IMG/VR virus record: IMGVR_UViG_3300009181_000321
Location: 1 to 24,508 of that record
DNA from: a virus
Strand: one strand, 5' to 3'
DNA: 24,508 nucleotides
Shown piece by piece: positions 6,931 to 12,997 of this stretch (position 1 is its first letter; each line of letters opens with the position of its first letter). The notes under the pieces were generated by a model that was not told the origin of the DNA, searched no databases, and worked only from the letters and a program-made list of their open reading frames with translations. A program made the position numbers and the translations under genes.

Positions 6931-6960
6931 TTTGTTTCCTTACTGTGTAAATGTTCAGAT

Positions 6961-6989
6961 AGTATATAGCATTTTTTTAGCTAATTCAA
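6961..6989 (-). promoter_or_regulatory. Sigma70-type promoter for the 6930 gene and glycosyltransferase
   Basis: The minus-strand -35 box TTGAAT (6984-6989) and -10 box TATACT (6961-6966) have a 17-base spacer. It is not a member of the AAATGG cassette family. It lies 30 bases before the start codon at 6930. Confidence 0.6.
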
Positions 6990-7005
6990 ATCTTTTGGAA
7001 AAATA

Positions 7006-7089
7006 TCATTTTACTTTACCCGCTTTATATACTTTGAAGTCACGAATTGTCTCTAATAAGTTTTGAAATAGTTGTTTAAGTTTGTTCAT
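7006..7089 (-). CDS. Tiny basic phage protein, 27 aa
   Basis: A 27-codon frame (begins MNKLKQLFQNLLETIRDFKV, ends GKVK) starts with an ATGA overlap on the previous gene and has GGAGA about 7 bases upstream (TTGGAGATTTCTATG). It would form one basic amphipathic helix. The close coupling and strong ribosome binding site make it likely to be translated, despite its size. Function unknown. Confidence 0.6.
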   Translation of the reverse strand: MNKLKQLFQNLLETIRDFKVYKAGKVK

Positions 7090-7253
7090 AGAAATCTCCA
7101 ATTTGATTGTTTGCGATGGAACTCGTAGGTCAATCGCTCAATATCGCCTATATCTTGTGGATTTCGGCCGACTATATATTTTTCTAACTCAGTGCCATAG
7201 GTATCTGTAGAGAAACCTAGGAACACTAATAGTATCCCTAGAATTTTCTTCAT
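7086..7253 (-). CDS. Small protein with signal peptide-like N-terminus
   Basis: The 55 aa product begins MKKILGILLVFLGFSTDTYG, a basic n-region and hydrophobic core typical of a Sec signal peptide, with possible cleavage near residue 20 after TYG. The mature part would be only about 35 residues (ELEKYIVGRNPQDIGDIERLTYEFHRKQ). The gene sits 1 base after the stop of the gene at 7255 and overlaps the next as ATGA. It could act in the envelope, or stay as a membrane-anchored peptide. Function unknown. Confidence 0.65.
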   Translation of the reverse strand: MKKILGILLVFLGFSTDTYGTELEKYIVGRNPQDIGDIERLTYEFHRKQSNWRFL

Positions 7254-7254
7254 A

Positions 7255-7527
7255 TTACTTTTTAGCTTTCTTTGTATTAAAAGCAGGGACCATTGTTTTA
7301 AACTGGTCGCCCATTTCTGTGTAGAAATCTTTGCTTGTGAAAATCATACCCAAAGCCATCATAGATTGCATTCCTGCATCTGCGGCTTGTTTAGTGTATT
7401 TTGTTTGTGCATCAACGAATGAATTCATTGCTGTTTTGATGCCTTCGTGTTGAACTGTTTGTTCTACCAATTTCTTTTTAAAGTCTGAAACGCCGTCAAT
7501 AAAGGCGTAAGTCGCTGTGTTAAACAT
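7255..7527 (-). CDS. Helical protein, phasin-like in appearance
   Basis: The 90 aa product starts at an ATG at 7527 with AGGAGA 7 bases upstream. A longer in-frame start exists at 7587 but adds 20 unlikely residues (MKLRVLHKNLTFKHTHRRYK). The protein is almost all helix, with an F-x-x-A-Q-T-K-Y-T-K-Q-A-A-D-A segment near residues 37-51 and a lysine-rich end. The length and pattern recall short phasin-like proteins, which coat polyhydroxyalkanoate granules, but the resemblance is weak and made by eye. It could simply be a coiled-coil phage protein. Confidence 0.75.
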   Translation of the reverse strand: MFNTATYAFIDGVSDFKKKLVEQTVQHEGIKTAMNSFVDAQTKYTKQAADAGMQSMMALGMIFTSKDFYTEMGDQFKTMVPAFNTKKAKK

Positions 7528-7593
7528 TTTATATCTCCTATGTGTGTGTTTAAAAGTTAGGTTTTTATGAAGAACCCGTAACTTCATATGTAT

Positions 7594-7899
7594 TTATGCC
7601 TGTTGATAGATTTCTCTATATTTTGACATAGCCATTTCTCTAGCTAGGAATAATCTTAGTTTTACATAATCAGTTAATTCCTCATCGTCATGTAAAGATG
7701 TTTCAATCTTTAATATGATACGACGGGAATTAACTAATATGTCCTCATCATCAATTAGAACCAAGGTTGGATCGATTCCCCAGGTTCTAATTGCACTGAG
7801 TCTGTATGGATTACTTCTTAGAAGCTTCGGCTTTTTTATCGTCAGCTTTGGCCGGACTAGCAGGCTTGGCGTCACTTTTAGTGTCTGCCTTGGGAGCAT
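7594..7899 (-). CDS. Hypothetical phage protein, start uncertain
   Basis: The frame is open for 101 codons from an ATG at 7899, but its first 30 codons lie antiphase inside the signal-peptide gene at 7811-8065 and read like a shadow (basic, proline- and leucine-rich). The convincing part begins around NPYRLSAIRTWGIDPTLVLI and continues with acidic DDEDILV and a helical end, LRLFLAREMAMSKYREIYQQA. No ATG lies between the upstream stop (7811) and this domain. The true start may be the GTG at codon 9, the TTG at 7764, or some form of coupling with the upstream gene. Family not recognised. Confidence 0.6.
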   Translation of the reverse strand: MLPRQTLKVTPSLLVRPKLTIKKPKLLRSNPYRLSAIRTWGIDPTLVLIDDEDILVNSRRIILKIETSLHDDEELTDYVKLRLFLAREMAMSKYREIYQQA

Positions 7900-8065
7900 C
7901 CTTTTTCTTAGCCAATTTCATTTCTTCTTTTGGTGCTTCTGCTTTAGCAGGTGCAGCCGGTGCTACTGCAGCCGTAGCAGGTGTTGCTGGAGCTTTAGCT
8001 GGTTCAGCGGCAAAAGCTGTTGCTACTGATAATGTGGTGATTAGGGCGAGTGCTAATGTTTTCAT
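7811..8065 (-). CDS. Secreted Ala/Pro/Lys-rich low-complexity protein
   Basis: The 84 aa product has a textbook Sec signal peptide: MKTLALALITTLSVATAFA, with an AFA|AEP cleavage site after residue 19. The mature part is almost entirely A, P, K, D and E, and would be an extended, disordered chain in the periplasm. The ribosome binding site AAAGGAAA precedes the ATG. Similar exported A/P/K-rich chains occur in bacteria, and TolA-like linkers are a comparison of composition only. A phage-coded periplasmic disordered protein is unusual. It might act in lysis, superinfection exclusion or cell-wall binding, but no motif chooses among these. Confidence 0.8.
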   Translation of the reverse strand: MKTLALALITTLSVATAFAAEPAKAPATPATAAVAPAAPAKAEAPKEEMKLAKKKDAPKADTKSDAKPASPAKADDKKAEASKK

Positions 8066-8154
8066 TTTAAGTTTCCTTTAAGTTAATGAAGTAGATTTTC
8101 TAGTCTACATATATATAACGCGGTAGCCAACTGTTTCGTTGACATAAATACATT

Positions 8155-8637
8155 ATGTTATATATATCTTATCAGGGCATCTTTGACGGAAAAGACTATG
8201 AAGATGCTAATACCCCAAATCAAATAGGAAAATCCTTTAATAACGGATACTCTTGTATGGTCGATGTTTGGAGAATTGACAATACGCTTTGCATAGGGCC
8301 AGAACAATCACCTATCCCAGTAACTGACAAATATCTGCAGGGTAATCGTTTTTGGATTAAATGCGGAAATCAAGCTACATATGATTGGTTTACTACTCAA
8401 TCACTAAGACAATATCCAAACTACTTTTATCAGCCTAATAGCATGGTAAATGCGTTAACTAGTAGTAATAAGTTATGGACACCCGGAACAGTAGCGGTTA
8501 ATAATACTAGTATTATTGCACTACCTGAAATACAGGATCGTGGATTACTTAGCACGGTACATTTAAGATGCTACGGAGTATGTAGCACCTATTTAAACTT
8601 CATTAAACGTATGCGTAATGAAGGTGAGTGGTATTAA
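8155..8637 (+). CDS. GDPD-like (PLC-like phosphodiesterase fold) protein, probably catalytically degenerate
   Basis: The 160 aa product lies on the strand opposite to its neighbours. Its layout matches short GDPD/PLC-like phosphodiesterases found in phages and large viruses: LYISYQG at 2-8 (normally HRG), a helix, then GYSCMVDVW at 31-39 (normally E-x-D), IGPE at 47-50 (normally GHD), a FWIKCGN block, then a LPE motif and a GVCSTYL motif near the C-terminus. H6, the first acidic residue and the H/D of GHD appear replaced (Y, M, P, E), so hydrolysis is doubtful. It may bind a phosphoester ligand instead. CATAAATA stands 4 bases before the ATG. The stop shares TTAA with the convergent gene at 8634. 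Confidence 0.8.
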   Translation: MLYISYQGIFDGKDYEDANTPNQIGKSFNNGYSCMVDVWRIDNTLCIGPEQSPIPVTDKYLQGNRFWIKCGNQATYDWFTTQSLRQYPNYFYQPNSMVNALTSSNKLWTPGTVAVNNTSIIALPEIQDRGLLSTVHLRCYGVCSTYLNFIKRMRNEGEWY

Positions 8638-8801
8638 CCACCACGTCCACTTCTACGTACAACTGTAGCACCACCATTACCCTTAGTTGGTTTAGGTCCT
8701 TGTGATTTAGGAGCTTTGCCCAAGCCAGGATGTTTACTATCTTTCTTAGCGGCATTAGCTAAATTGATAAATGGGTTTTTACTTTTCTTTTCTTCAGTCA
8801 T
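8634..8801 (-). CDS. Small basic glycine/proline/lysine-rich protein
   Basis: A 55-codon frame starts at an ATG at 8801 that overlaps the previous stop as ATGA. The product begins MTEEKKSKNPFINLANAAKK and ends GGATVVRRSGRGG. It is basic, rich in K, G, P and S, and probably disordered, which suits nucleic acid or protein binding. The last gene of the chain read from 12542, it ends convergently against the plus-strand gene at 8637 with a shared TTAA. Function unknown. Confidence 0.7.
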   Translation of the reverse strand: MTEEKKSKNPFINLANAAKKDSKHPGLGKAPKSQGPKPTKGNGGATVVRRSGRGG

Positions 8802-9205
8802 GTTTTTACCTTTATGCTATCTAAATATTCATTTACATTTCCATACAGACTAATCATCATAGCAATTTTGCTATCATAAAATCTTATGTAGGGGAAACTT
8901 TTCTTTCCGTCTTTATTTACCCCCATATAATAGGGGCATTTGATTTTTTTATTAAGTTCTAATAGATAGGCATGATATTGAACTTCAGGTTGTAACTTCA
9001 ATTCATATTGATAGAATTCTATTTCTGCTGTTCTAAATGCTAGGTCACCTACATCTGTTAAACGTAGGCCGTCTTGTCGACCAGTCATCCACCACTTGAA
9101 TAGTAGTTTATCTACTGAGATGTTTTTTTCTTGGAGTAATGAATCAGGAAGTTGAGCCAATACAACTTCTGTTATAGTTTCTTTAAGTGTCTTACGCTTA
9201 TTCAT
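8798..9205 (-). CDS. Conserved-looking phage protein, unknown function
   Basis: The product is 135 aa from an ATG at 9205; a TTG four codons upstream is possible but has no better ribosome binding site. It contains LFKWWMTGRQDGLRLTDVGD near residues 35-54, then FRTAEIEFYQYEL, LLELNKKIKCPYYMGV and a C-terminal FYDSKIAMMISLYGNVNEYL. The WW-x-TGR-x-GLRLT-x-x-G and K-I-K-C-P-Y-Y blocks are familiar to me from phage hypotheticals of this length. A winged-helix-like N-terminal half is plausible. The start overlaps the previous stop by 8 bases and the end overlaps the next gene as ATGA. Confidence 0.8.
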   Translation of the reverse strand: MNKRKTLKETITEVVLAQLPDSLLQEKNISVDKLLFKWWMTGRQDGLRLTDVGDLAFRTAEIEFYQYELKLQPEVQYHAYLLELNKKIKCPYYMGVNKDGKKSFPYIRFYDSKIAMMISLYGNVNEYLDSIKVKT

Positions 9206-9491
9206 CTGGGTAGACAACTCTACCGGAGTTCATAAACACCACGGTGAATTTGTCTGTTTTAAATTGTAAATTCAATTTACGACACAAATTACGTGCATGT
9301 CCTGGGTTACTGAAGCTAGTTTTTTTATACTTAGGTGTTGCTTCGTTATCTAAGTAATGTTGGCTTTTTAAATTGATAGGTTGACCGTCATAAAACACAG
9401 CCCATATACCTGCAGCCTCAACAATTTGGTCACATTTATATGTTACTTTGTCTACTAATTCAAGTAATACTTTAGGTTGTGTTCTACTCAT
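9198..9491 (-). CDS. Small basic phage protein, unknown function
   Basis: The 97 aa soluble product is fairly basic. It contains GIWAVFYDGQPINLKSQ (about 28-44), KYKKTSFSNPGHARNLCRKLN (about 54-74) and an FTVVFMNSGRVVYPDE end. The alternation of strands and a GHARNLCRKLN helix suggests a small alpha/beta fold. It overlaps the neighbour upstream by one base (TAATG) and the one downstream by 8 bases. No membrane segment. Family not recognised. Confidence 0.78.
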   Translation of the reverse strand: MSRTQPKVLLELVDKVTYKCDQIVEAAGIWAVFYDGQPINLKSQHYLDNEATPKYKKTSFSNPGHARNLCRKLNLQFKTDKFTVVFMNSGRVVYPDE

Positions 9492-9691
9492 TAAAATCTA
9501 CCACCATTCATCTCTACTTGAAATACTGGTTCTATTTTAGTTGTATTGTGTAATAGTTCGTAGTTATCTGCAAGTAGTTTAGTCAACTCATCACGCAATC
9601 CACGGGCTTCACTTATGGGAATAACCACATCTCGTCCCTGTTTGCCTTCAATCAGGGTTACTTTATCCACGAATCGCTTAATATGTATCAT
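9491..9691 (-). CDS. Small hypothetical phage protein
   Basis: The 66 aa product begins MIHIKRFVDKVTLIEGKQGRD with a helical centre (SEARGLRDELTKLLADNYELL) and ends in VFQVEMNGGRF. It is joined to both neighbours by one-base TAATG overlaps, so it belongs to the coupled chain of small early genes. I recognise no domain. Confidence 0.72.
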   Translation of the reverse strand: MIHIKRFVDKVTLIEGKQGRDVVIPISEARGLRDELTKLLADNYELLHNTTKIEPVFQVEMNGGRF

Positions 9692-10152
9692 TAGTTATTT
9701 ATCATGCTTTTTGCTTCATCTTCTGTTTTGTACGGGCCCTGATATGGATAACGTTGAATAAAGATGTATTTAGGGCAAAATATTGTTGTTTTTTCACTTC
9801 CCTGTTGTATTACAAACCATCCTGCGGCATGATAACACTTACTTTTAGTACCTGTAGTAAACAAATGTAATTTACGTTTGATATCTAACATACTATTAAA
9901 CACTTTCCCTGTTGTGGGATATACCTTAAAGGGTAAGTCATGTTTAGTTTTATCTGCTTTTTGTACAGTTTCAAATTCAATATTTGTTTTACGTTTGATA
10001 GCTGTGGTGTTTTTGTAATGTGATTTAGCTCCGTTTAGTTTAACTTCAAAGCCAGATCCATCAGCTAATACGTTACCAACTTTTTCTTTACCATCTGTAA
10101 CTATCCAGAATTGATTTTTAACTACGGGTTTTGCAATTAATGTTTTAGTCAT
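9691..10152 (-). CDS. Basic phage protein, unknown function
   Basis: The 153 aa basic product begins MTKTLIAKPVVKNQFWIVTDG, continues KVGNVLADGSGFEVKLNG and NIEFE, and ends in a lysine/aromatic part (GWFVIQQGSEKTTIFCPKYIFIQRYPYQGPYKTEDEA is its core). The KPVVKN-x-FWIV-x-DG-x-K-VGN opening recurs, from memory, in T4-like phages of aquatic bacteria without a known role. It has its own promoter inside the 3' end of the upstream gene (10171-10200) and GGAAT before the ATG. It is likely a nucleic acid or protein-binding beta-rich protein. Confidence 0.8.
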   Translation of the reverse strand: MTKTLIAKPVVKNQFWIVTDGKEKVGNVLADGSGFEVKLNGAKSHYKNTTAIKRKTNIEFETVQKADKTKHDLPFKVYPTTGKVFNSMLDIKRKLHLFTTGTKSKCYHAAGWFVIQQGSEKTTIFCPKYIFIQRYPYQGPYKTEDEAKSMINN

Positions 10153-10170
10153 TTTTTATTCCTATGTGTG

Positions 10171-10200
10171 AGTATAACATTATTTAAATGTACATGTCAA
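10171..10200 (-). promoter_or_regulatory. Sigma70-type promoter inside the end of the 10184-10468 gene
   Basis: The minus-strand -35 box TTGACA (10195-10200) and -10 box TATACT (10171-10176) have an 18-base spacer. The -35 region overlaps the last codons of the upstream gene, and the start codon at 10152 is 18 bases beyond the -10 box. It would boost the last genes of the 12542-8634 chain. Confidence 0.65.
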
Positions 10201-10468
10201 CCTTTGTACCTAAACTATATAGATATTGGTACTCCTGGTATTCTCTTGTGAGTTTTAACGATTCATATCGTTTAACTTCCTGTATGCTTTCTAAAAACAG
10301 TCTATTTTGATCCAAACGTTTGTCTGATTGTATACTTAATATTTTATCTTTTTCCCTATTATCATCCCTTTTAATATCATTTTTCTTTGTTGTTTCAATG
10401 ATATCTTTTAGCATATTATACCGTAAGGTATAATTAAGTAAGGGAGTGGGTGCGGACACGGTGCTCAC
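10184..10468 (-). CDS. Helical charged protein with GTG start
   Basis: The 94 aa product opens with GTG at 10468, overlapping the previous stop as GTGA, so coupled translation decides this start. After a short polar N-terminus the protein is one long charged helix or coiled coil (NMLKDIIETTKKNDIKRDDNREKDK is its start, then RLDQNRLFLESIQEVKRYESLKL), ending in an aromatic YQEYQYLYSLG. No catalytic motif. The 3' end contains the promoter for the next gene. Function unknown. Confidence 0.7.
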   Translation of the reverse strand: MSTVSAPTPLLNYTLRYNMLKDIIETTKKNDIKRDDNREKDKILSIQSDKRLDQNRLFLESIQEVKRYESLKLTREYQEYQYLYSLGTKVDMYI

Positions 10469-10704
10469 GTGAATAACCTTATATCTTTATGTTTAACAAT
10501 TAAAACGTTATATACTACATTTTTGTATTTGATGGGCAAGTCTAAATGCACACTAATTCTAGGACCTTCAATTTCATTAATTAATGTGTCATTGCCCACT
10601 GTACCGACAAAGGGAATTTTATTCCATTTACCAATAACACGGTCACCGATACTGTATTTACCTGAGTATCGGTTAGCTTTGAAATATTCTGCTAGGGTTG
10701 GCAT
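10465..10704 (-). CDS. Small beta-rich phage protein (KYSIGDRVIGKWNKIPFVGTVGND type)
   Basis: The 79 aa product carries a recognisable phage signature: YSIGDRVIGKWNKIPFVGTVGND (about 17-39), EGPRISVHLDLPIKY (about 46-60) and a C-terminal VKHKDIRLF. The G-D-R-V-x-G-K-W start followed by G-T-V-G looks like an SH3/KOW-like barrel. Proteins of this kind are, in my memory, frequent in T4-like phages of aquatic bacteria with no assigned role. It overlaps its upstream neighbour by one base (TAATG) and its downstream one by four (GTGA). Confidence 0.8.
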   Translation of the reverse strand: MPTLAEYFKANRYSGKYSIGDRVIGKWNKIPFVGTVGNDTLINEIEGPRISVHLDLPIKYKNVVYNVLIVKHKDIRLFT

Positions 10705-10901
10705 TATAACATAAACTGTTTAAGTACACTATGTGCTAAAGACAAATCCTCTACTAGTGGTTCATCTAGCATTTTACGATATTCTACAATGATTTCCATA
10801 GCATATGTTTGATCCTCATCATCTAATGTATTCCACCACTCATATAATTCATCTGGTGTTTTGTTTAAAATATATTGTAAATTTTTATAATCTCTTGTCA
10901 T
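10704..10901 (-). CDS. Small acidic helical protein
   Basis: The 65 aa acidic product is all helix by appearance: MTRDYKNLQYILNKTPDELYEWW, then DDEDQTYAMEIIVEYRKML and a leucine-rich end. The start overlaps the previous stop (TAATG at 10901) and the stop overlaps the next start in the same way. It lies in the string of tiny genes between the exonuclease and the 8634 gene. Family not recognised. Confidence 0.72.
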   Translation of the reverse strand: MTRDYKNLQYILNKTPDELYEWWNTLDDEDQTYAMEIIVEYRKMLDEPLVEDLSLAHSVLKQFML

Positions 10902-11083
10902 TATTCAACTCCAAAATGTTGTTTAATCAAATCCGAAGCAAGGAATGGTTCCGCAGTATCAGCAATATCAGCACATTTCCGAACAATCAATTCGGCGAAC
11001 TTTTCTAAATTATCAACGTTCATCCATTTACCACTTACGTCGGTCCCTACTTGTTCAATCAATTCTTTAATTCGGTTATTCAT
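10901..11083 (-). CDS. Small phage protein, paralogue of the 3661-3855 gene
   Basis: The 60 aa product reads MNNRIKELIEQVG at the start, LEKFAELIVRKC in the middle (about residues 26-37) and LIKQHFGVE at the end. This is the same order and spacing as in the gene at 3661-3855, about 7 kb away, with roughly half of the aligned residues alike by eye. It starts with an ATGA overlap on the AbrB-like gene. Having paralogues in two separate operons suggests duplication followed by divergence. Function unknown. Confidence 0.8.
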   Translation of the reverse strand: MNNRIKELIEQVGTDVSGKWMNVDNLEKFAELIVRKCADIADTAEPFLASDLIKQHFGVE

Positions 11084-11544
11084 TTTTCTTGGTCAGCCAA
11101 TGTTGTGAAAAAGGTTTTAACTTTGGTATCATTATCCCATGATGTAGTATAATCATTATCTTTATCAGATAAAGCAATAGCCTCATCATACGTAAGTACA
11201 CGATGGCTTACAATCTGTTCACCCAAATACTCTTGGCTAAACTCTTTTGCTTCTTCCATTGTTACTGTATCTAACGCCCACAATGATTTGTCTTTACCAT
11301 AGTTGTCAGTACCTTTGGGCACTTCAACCATATAACGATTTCTAAATGTACTAACACATTCTACTAACACCCATTCTGTTTCTTGTTTACTTAACATAAA
11401 ACTTCCATCTCCGTTATCTTTCCAAATTAATGAATCGCCCTCACGCCATCCTACCTGCTCTAACACTTCGGGCGGAAACTCCAATATCATGTCTGATGTA
11501 ATTGGATCTTCTTGTAAATCAACAGTCCATACTTTTTTAATCAT
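11080..11544 (-). CDS. AbrB/SpoVT-like domain protein
   Basis: The 154 aa product starts at an ATG at 11544 that overlaps the exonuclease stop as ATGA, with GGAAG upstream. A longer in-frame start 12 codons earlier would lie inside the exonuclease gene. The first 55 residues (WTVDLQEDPITSDMILEFPPEVL, then GWREGDSLIWKDNGDGSFML) match the swapped-hairpin AbrB-type domain found in transition-state regulators and antitoxins: a strand, P-x-E-V-L, G-W-x-E-G-D, then a strand. The remaining 100 residues are acidic and unrecognised. It may bind DNA as a dimer and regulate phage or host genes, which is inference. Translation is coupled to the exonuclease. Confidence 0.78.
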   Translation of the reverse strand: MIKKVWTVDLQEDPITSDMILEFPPEVLEQVGWREGDSLIWKDNGDGSFMLSKQETEWVLVECVSTFRNRYMVEVPKGTDNYGKDKSLWALDTVTMEEAKEFSQEYLGEQIVSHRVLTYDEAIALSDKDNDYTTSWDNDTKVKTFFTTLADQEK

Positions 11545-12542
11545 TTTACTAAACTTCCTGTATATGGTGAATTTAACCATGCCGCATACGAATCCGCTTG
11601 TGAACTAAGCTTGACCAAATCATAGCGGCCGCAGAATTTCATAAAATGAATTCCTACGTGAGGTGTAGTCTCAACTCGTACACTTTCACGGATACGTTGA
11701 TCCACAGCATCTTTGATTTCTTGGGGCTGTGCTGTCAAATCTATCAAGCCTCGGTTTCTTTCAAATGCGTCCCTAACTCGTATTTCATTGCCCTCGTGGT
11801 CAATCCAGCGAGAAAGCATAAAATTATTGTGGTTGTAGCCCATCTTATGACGATCTTCAAACGCTTCACGAATGCCAACTTTATTCTTAGTGCCTTTTTC
11901 TCTGGCTCCAGGATAGGCCGCAAAAATATTATCGCCAGGATCCCCCCTGCATAGCTTACGAAAAAGTATATACTCAGGATCCTCTAGTAGTTTTGGTTCT
12001 TTAGTTTTCTTATCAATGACTGGCTTACCATTTTCTTTGAGATAGCCACGCAACGTTACTAGCTCGTTAGTCACTCCATTAACCTGCGAAACTTTTTCGG
12101 TTATTAATTGGTGATAGTCGCTATCTGTACTCAGTATGTAGTGTGTGTCTTCCGGATGCAAGTGGATGAATCTTGCAATCATGTCATCTGCCTCAGCACG
12201 TTCATGCCGCAGGACACTTACGTTGGTCCTCTCACGAATGTAGGTTGTAAATTTTTCGTAAGTTTCCCAAAACATTTTTGACTCTTCGGCTTCTTCCTCA
12301 GTAATAGACATAGCATCAACTACACGATTCTTTTTATAAGGAGCATACATGTCCTTACGAAAGCTCCTACCCTCGAGACAAAACACCACGTGGTCAATAC
12401 CAAACCGTTTTACTGCTTGATTGACGCTTGCTAATGTCAGATGAAGGGCCATGCCTATCTTCTCCTCAGTTGTGCTATTGCGTGAAGCAACATGACGGGC
12501 ACGGAAGAAAGTATTTGCGGTATCGATTAGTGCGTATTTCAT
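11541..12542 (-). CDS. FEN/T4 RNase H-type 5'-3' exonuclease
   Basis: This 333 aa nuclease should remove RNA primers or 5' flaps during phage replication, working with the ligase. FEN-family acidic residues are all visible: D7 in MKYALIDTAN, then E117 with D119/D120 in the EADD block, D140/D142 in STDSDYHQL, and D201/D204 in GDPGDN, which opens the helix-hairpin-helix. A basic arch-like stretch, RKDMYAPYKKNR, lies at 62-73. The length is close to T4 RNase H (305 aa), although the sequence also recalls polymerase I-type exonuclease domains. A perfect promoter ends only 6 bases before the start codon, so this transcript could be leaderless. The stop overlaps the AbrB-like gene as ATGA. Confidence 0.93.
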   Translation of the reverse strand: MKYALIDTANTFFRARHVASRNSTTEEKIGMALHLTLASVNQAVKRFGIDHVVFCLEGRSFRKDMYAPYKKNRVVDAMSITEEEAEESKMFWETYEKFTTYIRERTNVSVLRHERAEADDMIARFIHLHPEDTHYILSTDSDYHQLITEKVSQVNGVTNELVTLRGYLKENGKPVIDKKTKEPKLLEDPEYILFRKLCRGDPGDNIFAAYPGAREKGTKNKVGIREAFEDRHKMGYNHNNFMLSRWIDHEGNEIRVRDAFERNRGLIDLTAQPQEIKDAVDQRIRESVRVETTPHVGIHFMKFCGRYDLVKLSSQADSYAAWLNSPYTGSLVK

Positions 12543-12548
12543 ATGTTT

Positions 12549-12577
12549 ATTATATACTACTATTTAGTTTTTGTCAA
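12549..12577 (-). promoter_or_regulatory. Consensus sigma70-type promoter for the exonuclease gene
   Basis: The minus-strand -35 box TTGACA (12572-12577) and -10 box TATAAT (12549-12554) have a 17-base spacer and match the consensus perfectly. It lies over the 3' end of the 12560-12997 gene. Only 6 bases separate the -10 box from the ATG at 12542, so the predicted transcription start is at or next to the start codon. Confidence 0.75.
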
Positions 12578-12997
12578 TTTTACTTGTTCCAAAAACAAAT
12601 CTGGATTTTCTCCTATTGTGTTAAACACACTAGTATTGTCAATAGTAAATGGAAGAAATTTGTTTTTAATACGCTTAATTGGAAGTGGAAAACCGACAAT
12701 ACGATCCTCTACTACATTAATCAATTCTTGCATTGATATGTTATGCTTAGGGTCAATCCATTCAAGTTTACGTGTGCGGGTGTTAGTAAAATTCAAACGC
12801 TTCATACTATAGAACCGTTTGATATACTTTTCTAATTGGTTAATGTGTAAATTTTCTCCATAATATAACTTTGAAAATTCTTGTTTAGCCGCACTAGGAT
12901 TGATATAGCCATCCACCAATCGTTTAGATAGATGAATAGTGATACCAAAACCTAGCGTATCGTTGTGACTAGTTTGAATAATATAAAACCATTTCAT
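12560..12997 (-). CDS. GIY-YIG-like (T5orf172-type) domain protein
   Basis: The 145 aa product opens FYIIQTSHNDTLGFGITIHLSKRLVDGY (core residues 3-31), which follows the GIY-YIG/T5orf172 plan: a Y-I-I strand, then GFGIT, then a R-L helix and a Y. SKLYYGENLHINQLEKYIKRFY follows, ending with the LE helix that usually carries the catalytic glutamate. Parts of the canonical set (the second YIG tyrosine, the Arg/Glu pair) are present only in modified form, so nuclease activity is uncertain. The C-terminal half (KLEWIDPKHNISMQEL) is also seen, from memory, in T4-like phage hypotheticals. It overlaps the ParB-like gene by an ATGA. Confidence 0.75.
   Translation of the reverse strand: MKWFYIIQTSHNDTLGFGITIHLSKRLVDGYINPSAAKQEFSKLYYGENLHINQLEKYIKRFYSMKRLNFTNTRTRKLEWIDPKHNISMQELINVVEDRIVGFPLPIKRIKNKFLPFTIDNTSVFNTIGENPDLFLEQVKLTKTK

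Noticed and set aside
7840-7856. A_AAA_AAG as a programmed -1 frameshift joining the 7811 and 7594 genes
   Set aside because: The heptamer is in phase with the downstream gene, so a -1 slip there would lead into the upstream gene's stop, not fuse the products.
7715-8081. Two plus-strand frames rich in C/F/S or A/G opposite the Ala/Lys-rich gene
   Set aside because: Low-complexity shadows of the signal-peptide gene on the minus strand, which has a start, ribosome binding site and cleavage site.
8091-8108. GTAGA ... TCTAC hairpin between the secreted-protein gene and the GDPD-like gene
   Set aside because: Five-base AT-rich stem with no T-run and no clear link to a promoter or start.
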